DNA of 30,023 nucleotides from Phoronis australis (Eukaryota; Phoronida; Phoronidae): the NCBI GenBank assembly GCA_002633005.1, contig NMRA01000291.1, forward strand, positions 233,086-263,108, read 5' to 3'. Both the position numbers and the translations under genes were made by a program. The notes under the pieces are model-generated. The model did not search any database. It was not told the origin of the DNA and saw only the letters and a program-made list of their open reading frames with translations. Of the stretch, positions 20,714 through 30,023 are shown piece by piece; positions within the stretch are counted from its first letter, which is position 1; every line of letters begins with the position of its first letter.

Positions 20714-23700
20714 GTGTGCATGCCAAAGAGCTCGTACAATTCATGGCACTGTGCCACAGTCTGTGGTTGGATAATAGCGGTCCCTGATTTAGAGAACCAG
20801 GCAATCACTGACTAAAGGACCCGGTATTTATTGGGTAGAACTGATGCTATAAATCAGGGATCGCTATATCCAACCAGTTCCATAATCCATTTTGGTCATG
20901 AATTCTGCAATTGCTGTCAATGTTTTTACATCATCCCCATTCCTTATAAAAGTGGTCTTAAATTGTTTCTCATGCTGACTGACCTGCTCATGAGGAATTA
21001 TTCATGGACTATGGAAAAACTGACAGATGAAACTCATAAAATTTCATGTCATGGCATATATTGACTTGAAATCTTGTGAGCTTGTTCTGAAGAAATAAAA
21101 AATGCCAACTCTTCCCAAGCCTACTAGTTACCATTTCTAAAATGAGTAAAGGGCAAGTGAAGACCACTCGGGGTGATCTTTGCCAATTAAAGGGTAGGGG
21201 GTGCGGCAACCCATTCAATGCAATATCTTTGACACCAAGAAAATTGCCCACAAGACAATACTGAAATGATGAAAAACACCACCCACAAAATGCGCTTTTG
21301 TCAACTGGATTGGCATGCCTTTGCTTTGTTTTAAGCCAAGGGATAATCGTACTGTAGAAATTTTAGACAAATGCTGCATGCTGCTATTCCCACTAAACCT
21401 GAAGTGTGTGGAACTCTTAAAAGATGAGATTCTTATGCTGCACTCTGTTGTCACGATACAACACTAGTCATTTTAAAGCACCAATAGAGGGCACATTCCA
21501 AAAGTGAACTCGGTACATATTTTGAATGTTCCAGATTTACTTACATTAATCTAAGTTTAGGTAGTACATGTTCACATTAACCACCAATTTCTATCTGGCT
21601 GCTATATGCTTGGTTTCTGTTTCAGCAAACTGTAGACCTATCAAAGTGGACAGCATATCTATCGGCCCAGAATCTCCTTGGTAGAGATAGCCCTAATGAT
21701 AATGAATGCCGAGTTCTTCTTGAGGTGTTAAGGCCAGAGGATGAAGAAAGTTTCCTGGAAAGATCCTTCAGCATCCCTTCTTCGCAAAAAATCAAGGTAT
21801 ACTGAGGCAAAGTGCTATTGGTCCACTTACTACCATTGTTTGGGAATTGTACGACATAAAGTTGGTTCCGCTGTATTGTTAATCATATAATGATTGCTGC
21901 TTCAGTAATATGATTACTACTTTGGAAATTCCGTTTCACTCGGTAGTAAGTGTTGATGGTTTGATTTTTTGCGAAGCATCACAAAAATCATGAAGTAAGG
22001 CAAGTGAACACTTTGCGTGACGATATCTGATTATAATGCAACTCATGCATGCTACTTTTAACTAAAAGAGTCATTTCATTCTTATTTTACCAAGTACTTT
22101 CAAGTTGGCCATTTTTGACCCTTGAAAGCAGCACTCGGTTATCATCTTCCGCACGACAACACATGCACAAATTCAGTATGTCATATCTATAAATCTGAAG
22201 ACCAGTTGGTAGTCGTCAGGTTCATGATCATCATGTTCGTGCATCCCTCAAAGAGCTGTGGTAAAACATTCCCCAGTTCAGGATAGTGAGTGAAAAAAAT
22301 TTGCTCAAGGCTACAGCTTGTACCAGATTTTAGATATGGGCAACATTAGCTTTCCCAAATTCATTACATTCTAAGGGGACACGTCAAAGTGTTGCATTTG
22401 TCGTTATTTTCACCGATTTTATGATTCAACTACCAAGTCTGTTTTCAAAATGATCCTTTCTCCAACCTTTCAAAATGATCCTTTCTCCAACCTTTCAAAA
22501 TGGAGGAAATTCAATTTCAGATAGAATTTAAGTATTCTAAATTTTAGAGACTGTTTAAAACTGGGAAATTGTTACCGTATCGACAGAGACTAAAAACTTT
22601 AGTACGATCAGAGCTCTTGATGCCTTAATTCTGGGGCCAAATTTCTGCCCCATTCCTGTCCGCAAAGTATTCAAAATTCAAATGAAATTCCCCTCATCAA
22701 GCCCCAAGATCCTATATCCAATGATTTAAACATTCCCGTCAAGCTCCCTTTTCATTCTCATTGACCCTCGGCTTCAGATCGCTTTCGCTATCAACTTGAA
22801 ATATGTTCATTTCATTGCTATCTGCGGTGACCCGGGAGAGTAAATTTTCTCCTCACCTGAAAAAATCCCCTTCTCAGAAGGCACAGACATCTTTCCTCTC
22901 AAGTTAAGCTTGAGCCTTAATGGTTCATTTGTTTGTGCATTCTCATCTTTGCAGGTGACTGACATTTCTACACCGCTGGCTTGGAAGAGTGGTGTTAATC
23001 CATTTGGTATTGTGTTGTCCTGCACAGAAGATAATTTTGTCAAGTTATACACTGCTTTCTTCCATGGCTACTTGGTTATGGATGAAATTTTGGAAATTCA
23101 GGAAATGATCTGTAAGTTTGCTTAGAAAATATCTATGGATGAGATCATTAGGTGTTGAAGAAGCATTATTAAACTAACCATCGAAGCTTATGATAAAACT
23201 AGCTAAAAGTTTGTTTCTGAGTTGTTTTTCGTGTTTTTTAATATATCCTGTAGTGAACAGTCTTCAGCTCAACTCTTGGCAAGTCTCACAAACAGCTGAC
23301 AATTACTTGGTATACAGGATTCATATGCCATCCAATTGGGATGGAGATCAAAAGTTTAACTTGCTACATGTGAAAAATTTCACATGTGAATGCCTTCTTA
23401 TCATCTGCAGCCAAGCCAGAAGGTAGAACTGCCTTCTTATAAGGAGGAGGCTTCATTCCACTAACACAACTTGTGGGTGGACTCAGTTCTTCAGTGTTGA
23501 TTGGCCAGAGTGTTAGCATTTTACATATTAATGATATGTTAATTGCTCATAAGACAGCTGATAGGATGCTTTTGTGAAGGCATGTTTTTAGTGGCTAAAG
23601 GGCAAATTATGAGACATCCTATCTGCCTTCTCATAAAAATTCCACATCTCAATACAGCATTAGTTAAGGTCGGTGTAGTGAACTTGTAATGAGTTGATTA

Positions 23701-26700
23701 TTGAAAATGATAGGTTTAACTGAGGAGCTTCTAATATTATTTTAGCAATAACGACAACCAATAAGCCTCAGTCGTTGATTGAGCCTCGAGGCAAGGTGAA
23801 TACCACTTTTGATGGCTTGGACAGCAAAGCAGACATGAAGCCTCCAAATGTACTAATTTATTGCGGAAAGAGGGATTCAAGCAGGAGTTTCCTGGATGTC
23901 AAACAAATTATGTCTCAGTGTGTGGACACTAGTCGCTATGCTTTGTATCATCTCCCGCATGATCAAGTGAAATCCACTCCATGGATTGATAATACAGCTT
24001 TGCTGGTAATCGCCTGTGAACGATTGTACGATGGTGTTGATGAAACTTTTTTCAACTTCTACAAAACTGGGGGAAAAGTGTTGAACTTTGGTAGCACATT
24101 GGAAAGTTTGTTTCTGGATGTTGGTGTGTTGAAAAAAGAGGGGTTGCCAGTGGCATCTGTTGTAACTGAATGTGGTGATACCATAATGGCATTACGTAGT
24201 CAGCGATACTTTACCAGTTTGAAACCTTTGATAGATAATTGCTCAGTTTCTGTCTTAACCAAAGACTCTTCCGGGGAAACACCAGTTGTTGTTGCTGTGT
24301 CTTCCGATCATTGCCATGGGAAGGCCATTTTATCTCAGGTATGTAAGTTCATGTAGATAATGTCTTTATTTACATTACATTCATAACTAGACACTTACTA
24401 ACGCAATGGTTGGGTGGTCTCGATAAAATTAATTGGTATTTGCTACTGCTTGCTCATTTCTAATCACGCAAAGTCTACTTATAGCCTTCATTATTTGGCC
24501 AAATAAACATTCTCATAGTTTACACCTTCGAGAGAGAATTTCAGGCATACTTGGATACCTTTCCATGGGCATTCTTAGTTGTGATCCCATTATGCCAAGT
24601 GGTTTTGACTGATTGAAGTACTATCATTGGCAATGGAAATCATTAGCATTGAGAGTATTTATCTACCATTTATTAACTTTAGTTACTACAATACTCCTAG
24701 TTGGTGCCCATTCCTTTTTTAGTTGTGGTGACTCTGTTAGTAAACTTGCATGGTCACTCGCCGCACACTTGTGTGATCTCACCAAATTTACTTTTCACTT
24801 TCCAAATAATAGATGGTCACTGTTCATATGCTAATCTCTTTATCAATACAGATTTTGTTGGAGAAAGAAGCTAAAGACATGGCAATATCTGCTGAAATGT
24901 ACACCAAAATGCAGAGTTCCAGTGAGGGTCGCAGGTTACTCCTAACGTGTTTTCTGCAGGAACTTGGAATCGCCTGTGACAATCCGGAGCCAGTCACACT
25001 AACTCCTGCTTATATGTTTGCAGTCACCGAGGTATTAGACTACAGATGACACGCAATTTTGATGTAATGGTTTTGCTGCAGTTGGACAGGTTAATGCCGA
25101 AGGCGTTGCAATGGACTATTAAAAGTTAAGGTGGTTGATGTGAAGGCGAGCACAAGTGTCTTCATTTCATAGTTGGCCCTAACTACAGAACTTAGAGGAA
25201 TACAAAAGCTTTTGGTGTTGCATTTGGTTTTTGTTTTTCTGTGTTAATCACTGGTCTCTTGGCAAGCATGCACTATCCATGGAAGAAAAGAAAGTGATGT
25301 AAACGTCCCAACAAAGGCCCATCATTTTGGTTCTGCCTCTTTTTATGCTCAATATATACATGGATGATCTGTACACACTGTTTGATAGGGAGTTGGATAT
25401 TGTGTTTCCTCAATGGAACTGAATTCTGTACCAAGGTGTGGAACCCTTGTGCCATTTACGTCACTTTTTGTTGCAAGACTAGTAAATTCATGGCAAGAAA
25501 ACTAGTAATTAACACAGGAAGTTTACAAGATAAGACTAAAAAAGTATAGTTGGTTCTGGTTCATGTTTGTTGAAAATCCAGTCAGTGGTGTGGTGTTTTT
25601 GTTGAGGCTCTCTTGTTCAAAATCCACCTGACATGAGCAAAAGTGATGCGTGATTCTTTTTCTCATTGCTCTGTAAATTATAGCCTTTCAAACTTTGTTC
25701 ACCCTTGCTTACGTGCCTTTGTGCTGCTTTTCAAGAAACACAAGACCTCTGCTGAAGTTGCTGAGGGCCAGCGTTTTTTCTTTTTGTAGTCTTGTCTCGA
25801 ACTAAATTGTGATACCAGTGTGAGAACTAACTTTGCTTTTTTGGTGTAACTGGTCTTCTTTATTTTTACTAGAAAACATCAAAATTGGTTGATTTTTACC
25901 TGTTCGAAAATCCAATATGGCCTGCATCTGTAGTTTGACTTCAAGACTTTGTCATTTTGGTCTTCTACAGCTTTTTTATCTTTTGGTGTTCACTTTGGAT
26001 TTGTTTCCAAAAGTTAAATAGCCAGTTCCCAGAATACTGTAGTGCCCTCTGGGATTGTGCAATAGTTACCCACAATGCTGCATGTCTGTAAGGCACTTGC
26101 CTCACAGATGTTGAATGCTGCCATACTCATCACTGTTTTACTTTGAAATTAATTTATCAAGTAATATTTTGGTGACAAGAAAGTTTTGTTGATGCATAGT
26201 GAGTTGCAATGCTGATATCATTAAAATTTGAGAATTTGATAGGGGCGTGACAAATGATTCTTTACTTGTCTGACTTGGCTTAGAAGTGTGTTACCTGAGA
26301 AAACTAGGTCAAACTTAGAATGCATTATTCTACTTCTGCAAAGAGGAGAGTTGAATTAAGGATGTGGGAATAAAGTAACAACTGAAGCAAGTGGAAATGT
26401 TTACTGTAACCCTACACATTTATCTTATTTCAGGCAAAACGTCAACACTTCATCAACGAGGTGTTACAGAGAAGAGGTTCCCCACGATCGTCTATATTTA
26501 AATCGACCAACCTCACCATACAGTTTGGCAATCAACTTTCAGAGTGTGATAAGGACGTGTCATCTCAGTTTTTACCTGTGATAATAGGTAAAGGTGTTGA
26601 ATTATTACAAATCACTGTGGTTATAATCATTTGTCAGGCTGGCATGTGCATGTGGAAAATTGCCGTTTCTTATTTTAGAAAAGAGGATTTACTTATTTAG

Positions 26701-29700
26701 CATAGATATGCATAACTATCAATTTTGGTTGTGTAAGTTTTACGAAGTTTGTACAAGAGTGCTCACAATCTAGCAACACCTGGTCACCCAATTGCCACTC
26801 TGTTCAAAGGATAACTCATACTTGTTACCTATCAACTTTTTGTTCTTTTTCAGAAAATGAGCACTTGTCAACAAATTTCAACATGACCACTTATGCACAG
26901 CATCTTAGTACTCATACTTTAGGACAGGTGGTGCTGTATTCTGATGTCGTACCCAGTACTATGAATATCACTGACACGTAGGTAGTGTGTGGTGCCATCT
27001 ATTGGATGGTTTGTTCTTCATTGAGCTTTTCATGGATGGATGAAATTTTACATACACATCCGAGAATTGACATTTATGAGAAAAGTCAGTTGTGCTATTT
27101 CTGGTAAATGTTATGCCATGAGTAAACTGTAATTACACTCAAGTCATGCATTTCTGAAAGTAGAGACTTGTGGTTTGGATGCGTGAAGATTTCTGTATGC
27201 TGGAAACAGACAGTTTTCGTCTAGATGGCATTTCATATGGTTTCCTGCTAATTGCATGCCACGCAGTAAAGATCCATTATTTCTCATGTTGAGTTGACCA
27301 ATGACTGCATTTAAGTTACACTGCACAAAGGTAATTGAATATTTCTTTCACATGATTCACCTACATTCAGAGTGATGTAAGGCACTGAATTAGGCTTAAC
27401 AAATTTTCTCCTCTTCTAGCCTGTTATTTGCTGTGCCAAGTTCATTTGGTTTGGTCGTGATTGCTGACAGACAGACGAGAGGCAAAGGTAGTGCAATGGG
27501 TTGTCCTTAACCTCTTTAACACAGCCTAAGTTGTGGGATTAACTTCATGCCTACTTTGGCCAACTTGGAATAGAATGCTTTGGAAGTATAAAAGCAGTTT
27601 CTTTGAAAACTGTCATATCTTACAAAACATTAAAATACTTGCAAAATTCGTCAAGCAGGGTGGTCGATTTGCTGAGTATTAGCAGTGAAATTATAGCTCA
27701 GTGTATGTTGCAATGGGCCTGTAGATGGCCTAAGTAATGTGTCGGCTTTTCTGTTTTGCATACTTTATTTTGCAAAATTCCTGCCCCACTATCTTGTTAT
27801 TAATGCTATAGGTTGTCCTTAACCTCTTTAACACAGCTGGAGGGATAAAATTTGCACCTACTTAGACCAAACTGATTTGTGATTGCGAAATTATTTTTCT
27901 TCATTAAGTAAACTTGTAATTTGTGGGAGAGGCAGTGGGAATTCTTTTGAATTAGTGTCACCAGTTGTCAGTAATTCATGGTCTAATGTCTGCTAAGGTA
28001 GTTTCTATTATTTGCAGGTCGTGGGGGCAATGCCTGGCTAAGTCCAAAAGGCTGTGCCCAGTTCACAGTCAATGTTCACATACCACTAACCACCAGGCTT
28101 GGATCTCGTGCCTCCTTACTGCAACATTTAGCAGGACTGGCTGTGGTCAAAGCGGTTCGATCTCTCGATGGATATGAGGTGTGCCGCTGTTAATATTTGT
28201 TTGTATATGTTTAATATTTAATTCTACACATTTTCATGTCCCATGATCGTTTTATTTTTCTTGCTTTTTGTTATTATTGGTGTTATTATTATTATAGGAA
28301 CATCTCTCTTAAGTGCTCATTTAGCTGCTTACTTCAAAGGCACTATAAGTCTGTCAACAGTACTTTAAGTCTGTCAAAGGTACTATAAGTGTGTCAAAGA
28401 TTGTACTTTAGACCACTTACCATCAATAGAAGAGTCTTAACTAGATCCTGTCTCGTATTAAGAGTGATTTCTGGGCATGACAAAAACTGGCTGTTTGTTA
28501 TTGCTTGAGACGAGGCTCTGAAAGTTGGCTTGACCCAGCGACTTGTTTGTATTACAAGGAGGAACTCGTCAATTTCCCCAAGTGCAGAAACCACTTCTAA
28601 TCTGAGAAAGGACAAGCCGAGACCAGTTTCATTATGCTGAAAACCTTAATTAAAAAAGTTGTTTCTTTACCAAAGGTAGGTTTATGGTAGTTTTGAATAA
28701 CTGTAATATAAAAGATGGTTTGAATACTTTACTTACATTATGACTCATAACATTGCAGGACATTCACATTAGACAGAAGTGGCCTAACGACATCTACTTC
28801 AGCGATCAGATTAAAATTGGTGGCATTCTGGTGAAGGCAACAGTCTTTCAAGGCAATCTCATCGCTCAAATAGGTAAGTCGTATATCAACAAGACTGAGA
28901 ATCACATTACGGCTGTACAACAGAGGGACTTATCTACCACAACTATTATGTTGGTACAGGAATGTGTTTCAGCAGTTGGGGATGTTTTAATTGCCAAAAG
29001 AAATAATTTATGTTTTAAAATTGATGAGTTAAAAGTTCTAGTTTTCCACACTTATTGTACTGTGTCGGCTGTGAAACGCAACAAAAGTCTCAAAGTTGTT
29101 TTATCCTAGGTGGAAATTTATGCTCCTCAGTCAGGGCACTTAATATAACATTAATTTTTAAACAACTTAAAATATCAAATTTTACATCTACTTGGCGCTC
29201 ATTATTTACTGTTATGAAAGTCATAGATTCCGTTTTGTACACTGTTTTCATTTCGTCCTGTCATGTCTCTATTTTGCATAGAGTAACTTTTTACCAGTAC
29301 TTATAATTGATTCCTGGTGAAACATTTGTTTCTTTTAATGCACTTAAGAATGTCTAGTAAGCTTCACCATGTGTAACTGAGGTCACCTGCTTGATGAGTA
29401 GGGTGAAGAAGCCTAGCTCACAACTACATCTTGGACTCTTGGGTCAGAGAACTAAGTGAGAACTCTGTCAAGTGATACATTGGAAAGCTAGAGTCTCTCA
29501 TTCAAGTCGCTCTAAGTTCAATTATTCACCAAGATAATGGATATTTTTGCTAAAGTTTGTCCATGTTGTTATAGGAATTGGAGTCAATGTTAGCAATAGT
29601 TTGCCGACAACGTGTCTCAATGACATCATTGCTGAGTACAGTCAGTGCCATGGGATCAAACTGCAGTCACTGACCAGTGAACAAGTTATCGCTAGAACTC

Positions 29701-29788
29701 TCTCTTGTCTAGAGCAACTCATTGACGGATATGAGGCAGATGGGGGCCAGGCGTTCTTGGAAGAATACTACAGATACTGGCTGCACAG
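20414..29788 (+). CDS. HLCS: Holocarboxylase synthetase (biotin-protein ligase), 11 visible exons, 3' end beyond window
   Basis: HLCS activates biotin with ATP to biotinyl-5'-AMP and transfers it to a lysine of the biotin-dependent carboxylases in cytosol and mitochondria. Exons I join: 20414-20713, 21626-21796, 22955-23111, 23746-24338, 24852-25031, 26434-26587, 26854-26977, 27420-27487, 28018-28178, 28759-28873, 29575-29788. All introns are GT-AG and the phases agree throughout, giving 2,237 nt (745 codons plus 2 nt). Domain order seen: hydrophobic N-terminus (1-20), BPL_N-like region (about 243-407), linker, catalytic BPL/LplA domain (about 560-690) with GKGRGGN at 581-587, KWPND at 643-647, KIGGIL at 655-660 and GIGVN at 675-679. 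Order and exon content match animal HLCS (human short form about 726 aa). The BPL_C domain is absent here and must lie downstream. Introns hold small repeats (listed separately); I see nothing notable in the 1.4-kb fifth intron. Splice sites are inferred from sequence only. Confidence 0.93.
20761..20878. repeat. Inverted repeat in HLCS intron 1
   Basis: CTGTGGTTGGATAATAGCGG at 20761 continuing to 20791 pairs with 20849-20878, which on the other strand reads CTGGTTGGATATAGCGATCC. The arms are about 30 bp with a few mismatches. The outer 11 bases of the left arm are also the exact complement of the last 11 bases of exon 1. Confidence 0.75.
21626..21796 (+). CDS. HLCS: HLCS coding exon 2 (residues 101-157)
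   Basis: The acceptor is TTTCTGTTTCAG|CAA and the donor is AAG|GTATAC. The exon is 171 nt, phase 0 to 0, and open across all 57 codons, reading QTVDLSKWTAYLSAQ at the start. The frame joins exons 1 and 3 without a break. The segment is acidic near its middle (RPEDEES) and belongs to the weakly conserved N-terminal region of HLCS that precedes the BPL_N domain. There is no motif I can name. Support comes from the splice sites, frame continuity and position. Confidence 0.78.
22443..22501. repeat. 25-bp tandem duplication in HLCS intron 2
   Basis: Two identical units TTTCAAAATGATCCTTTCTC plus CAACC (22443-22467 and 22468-22492) are followed by a partial third. The exact identity implies a recent duplication. 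Confidence 0.9.
22955..23111 (+). CDS. HLCS: HLCS coding exon 3 (residues 158-210)
   Basis: The acceptor is CATCTTTGCAG|GTG and the donor is T|GTAAGT, a near-consensus site. The exon is 157 nt, phase 0 to 1. It reads VTDISTPLAWKSGVNPFGIV, then a mixed hydrophobic segment ending in EILEIQEMI. The final T forms a serine codon with the CA that opens exon 4. The alternation of beta-like and helical hydrophobic stretches suggests a folded N-terminal domain. I infer the HLCS assignment from frame and order, not from a catalytic motif. Confidence 0.82.
23746..24338 (+). CDS. HLCS: HLCS coding exon 4, BPL_N-like regulatory domain (residues 210-407)
   Basis: At 593 nt this is the largest exon. The acceptor is TATTATTTTAG|CA and the donor is CAG|GTATGT. 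Residues from about 243 read PPNVLIYCGKRDSS, then QCVDTSRYALYHL, then PWIDNTALLVIACE and GGKVLNFGS. This matches in order the human HLCS stretches around NILLYVG, CVDIDSYILYHL, PWTDNCLLLVIA and GGKVLGLSS, which form the glutamine-amidotransferase-like BPL_N domain ahead of the catalytic core. In eukaryotic ligases this region affects substrate choice and is not itself catalytic. The first 30 or so residues are a poorly conserved linker. Confidence 0.92.
24852..25031 (+). CDS. HLCS: HLCS coding exon 5 (residues 408-467)
   Basis: The acceptor is TATCAATACAG|ATT and the donor is GAG|GTATTA. The exon is 180 nt, phase 0 to 0. It contains QSSSEGRRLLLTCFLQELGI followed by ACDNPEPVTLTPAYMFAV. This parallels the human segment with [20 protein letters not shown] and ALTPLYLLSA. 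It is the helical connector between the BPL_N-like domain and the catalytic half. I see no catalytic residues in it. Confidence 0.9.
26434..26587 (+). CDS. HLCS: HLCS coding exon 6 (residues 468-519)
   Basis: The acceptor is TATCTTATTTCAG|GCA and the donor is ATAATAG|GTAAAG. The exon is 154 nt, phase 0 to 1. It begins AKRQHFINEVLQRRGS and ends SSQFLPVII, aligning with the human segment before the catalytic domain that ends TPSCIPVVTN. The ORF runs past the donor to a TAG in the intron, but that extension has no HLCS character, so I end the exon at the donor. It follows the largest intron (1,402 bp), in which I see no other coding signal. Confidence 0.87.
26854..26977 (+). CDS. HLCS: HLCS coding exon 7, entry to catalytic domain (residues 519-560)
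   Basis: The acceptor is TTGTTCTTTTTCAG|AA and the donor is AC|GTAGGT. The exon is 124 nt, phase 1 to 2. It reads ENEHLSTNFNMTTYAQHLST, then HTLGQVVLYSDVVPSTMNIT. This corresponds to human HLCS [20 protein letters not shown] and the ILFAEVTPTTMRLL strand that opens the BPL/LplA fold. The exon is too short to stand out as an ORF and was found by splice signals plus homology to the family. Confidence 0.9.
27420..27487 (+). CDS. HLCS: HLCS coding exon 8, biotinyl-AMP binding loop start (residues 560-583)
   Basis: This small exon is 68 nt, phase 2 to 1. The acceptor is TCTCCTCTTCTAG|C and the donor is AAAG|GTAGTG. It reads LLFAVPSSFGLVVIADRQTR and then GKG, where the last G codon is split with exon 9. 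Together with exon 9 it builds the GKGRGGN loop, equivalent to the GRGRRG loop of E. coli BirA that closes over biotinyl-5'-AMP. The exon has no start or stop of its own and is placed by motif and phase. Confidence 0.92.
27499..27566. repeat. Intron 8 direct repeat, copy 1
   Basis: GGTTGTCCTTAACCTCTTTA and ACACAGC recur at 27811, about 312 bases downstream, with weaker similarity continuing through CCTACTT..CCAA. Both copies lie in the same HLCS intron. Confidence 0.7.
27811..27872. repeat. Intron 8 direct repeat, copy 2
   Basis: Second copy of the sequence at 27499-27566. The first 27 or so bases are identical and the rest diverges. Confidence 0.7.
28018..28178 (+). CDS. HLCS: HLCS coding exon 9, catalytic domain (residues 583-636)
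   Basis: The acceptor is TTATTTGCAG|GT and the donor is GAG|GTGTGC. The exon is 161 nt, phase 1 to 0. It completes GRGGNAWLSPKGCAQFTV, matching the family signature GRGGNVWLSPxGC, and continues through NVHIPLTTRLGSRASLLQHL to KAVRSLDGYE. These are core strands and helices of the ligase domain. The residues around GRGGN bind the adenylate. The substitution pattern after the signature is conservative. Confidence 0.94.
28340..28399. repeat. 20-bp tandem repeat, 3 copies, in HLCS intron 9
   Basis: Units starting at 28340, 28360 and 28380 follow G-ACT-TAAGTCTGTCAAAG with few changes. This is an ordinary intronic minisatellite, close to a short TTA-rich run at about 28270-28297. Confidence 0.85.
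28759..28873 (+). CDS. HLCS: HLCS coding exon 10, KWPND and KIGG active-site motifs (residues 637-675)
   Basis: The acceptor is ACATTGCAG|GAC and the donor is ATAG|GTAAGT. The exon is 115 nt, phase 0 to 1. It contains RQKWPNDIYFSDQ and KIGGILVKATVFQGN. KWPND is the most conserved motif of biotin-protein ligases, and the lysine of KIGG corresponds to BirA Lys183, which contacts the biotinyl adenylate. The frame stays open in the next intron to a stop near 29108, but that extension is not ligase-like and the donor is a strong consensus. Confidence 0.95.
29575..29788 (+). CDS. HLCS: HLCS coding exon 11 (residues 675-745), last exon in window
   Basis: The acceptor is GTTGTTATAG|GA. The exon opens with GIGVNVSNSLPTTCLNDIIA, the conserved G-G-NV-NS-PT motif after the central sheet, and ends LEEYYRYWLH. 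I end it at CAG|GTCTGT (29788/29789, phase 2) because the homologous human protein continues after YWVHS with the C-terminal domain. Reading on without splicing gives only about 18 more residues and a TAG at 29841-29843, with no BPL_C similarity. A truncated protein is the alternative. The donor is weaker than the others in this gene. Confidence 0.87.
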
Positions 29789-29866
29789 GTCTGTAATGTT
29801 CACCCTTACTCCGATTCAAAAGGACTCCTTGATAGAAATGTAGGGAAATACCACCCACCAAGAACC

Positions 29867-30023
29867 TTAAAGGCGAAGGCAACCTTTTTTCATGTCATTT
29901 TGAGCTAAAATAAGGTTGGTTGATTATCCTAGACATATTTTCCACTTAATTACAGCGTTTCGTAATTTTATTAATTACTCGTCCTCTACTCCGGAAGTGA
30001 CGTTTTAGGAGGCAAGCGTTTCC
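29867..30023. mobile_element. Second copy of the TTAA foldback element, cut by the window end
   Basis: Begins TTAAAGGCGAAGGCAACC and continues with the same blocks as the arm at 16109 (TTCATGTCATTTT, AATAAGGTT, CACTTAATTACAGC, TCGTCCTCTACTC, GGAAGTG, GGAGGCAAG). It starts 78 bases after the HLCS exon 11 donor, so it lies in the next intron if the gene continues. Otherwise it would be 3' flanking DNA. Confidence 0.85.

Noticed and set aside
24613-24834. 73-codon frame in HLCS intron 4
   Set aside because: It lies within a well-supported intron and has no recognisable motif.
28874-29109. Extension of HLCS exon 10 into the following intron
   Set aside because: The frame is open for about 78 codons but has no ligase similarity, the donor at 28873 is a near-perfect consensus, and exon 11 joins in phase.

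Overview
This window is eukaryotic nuclear DNA from an animal, most likely an invertebrate. It contains no operons, Shine-Dalgarno sites or long prokaryotic ORFs. It has one multi-exon gene with GT-AG introns of 266-1,402 bp, surrounded by AT-rich repeat-laden DNA. I cannot fix the species. The exon structure and protein resemble metazoan holocarboxylase synthetase, and the density of MITE-like and SINE-like repeats would fit a marine invertebrate such as an ambulacrarian, cephalochordate or cnidarian. A 383-base assembly gap (N) lies at 5602-5984.

Right third (about 20.05-30.02 kb, + strand): HLCS, encoding biotin-protein ligase. I could join eleven coding exons with canonical splice sites and consistent phases, from an ATG at 20414 to a donor at 29788/29789. 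They give about 745 codons: an N-terminal region starting with a hydrophobic, then arginine-rich segment, a BPL_N-like regulatory domain (exon 4), and the catalytic BPL/LplA domain (exons 8-11) with GKGRGGN, KWPND, KIGGIL and GIGVN motifs. The C-terminal BPL_C part is not in the window and should lie on one or more exons beyond 30023. HLCS attaches biotin to the biotin-dependent carboxylases (acetyl-CoA, propionyl-CoA, methylcrotonyl-CoA and pyruvate carboxylases).

Left two thirds (1-20 kb): I recognise no intact gene. This region is a mosaic of repeats: a 20-bp minisatellite (335-402); a diverged direct repeat of about 0.7 kb in two copies 10.3 kb apart (693-1440 and 11036-11757); a TA-flanked element with perfect 26-bp terminal inverted repeats and arrays of a ~54-bp GC-rich unit inside each end (5153-6329, interrupted by the gap); a short GC-rich MITE-like element (10871-11034); a pair of head-to-head tRNA-derived SINE-like copies (13690-14010); and an inverted pair of a third repeat family (8404-8874 against 15790-17213). 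The second copy of that pair is split by a foldback transposon of about 0.9 kb with TTAA at its left end. Another end of that foldback family begins at 29867, just after the last visible HLCS exon. A few exon-like or coding-like fragments are listed with low confidence.

The most useful follow-ups are the element with direct end arrays, the nested foldback element and its internal ORF, the exon-like fragment at 1923-2025, and the hairpin over the first HLCS splice donor.
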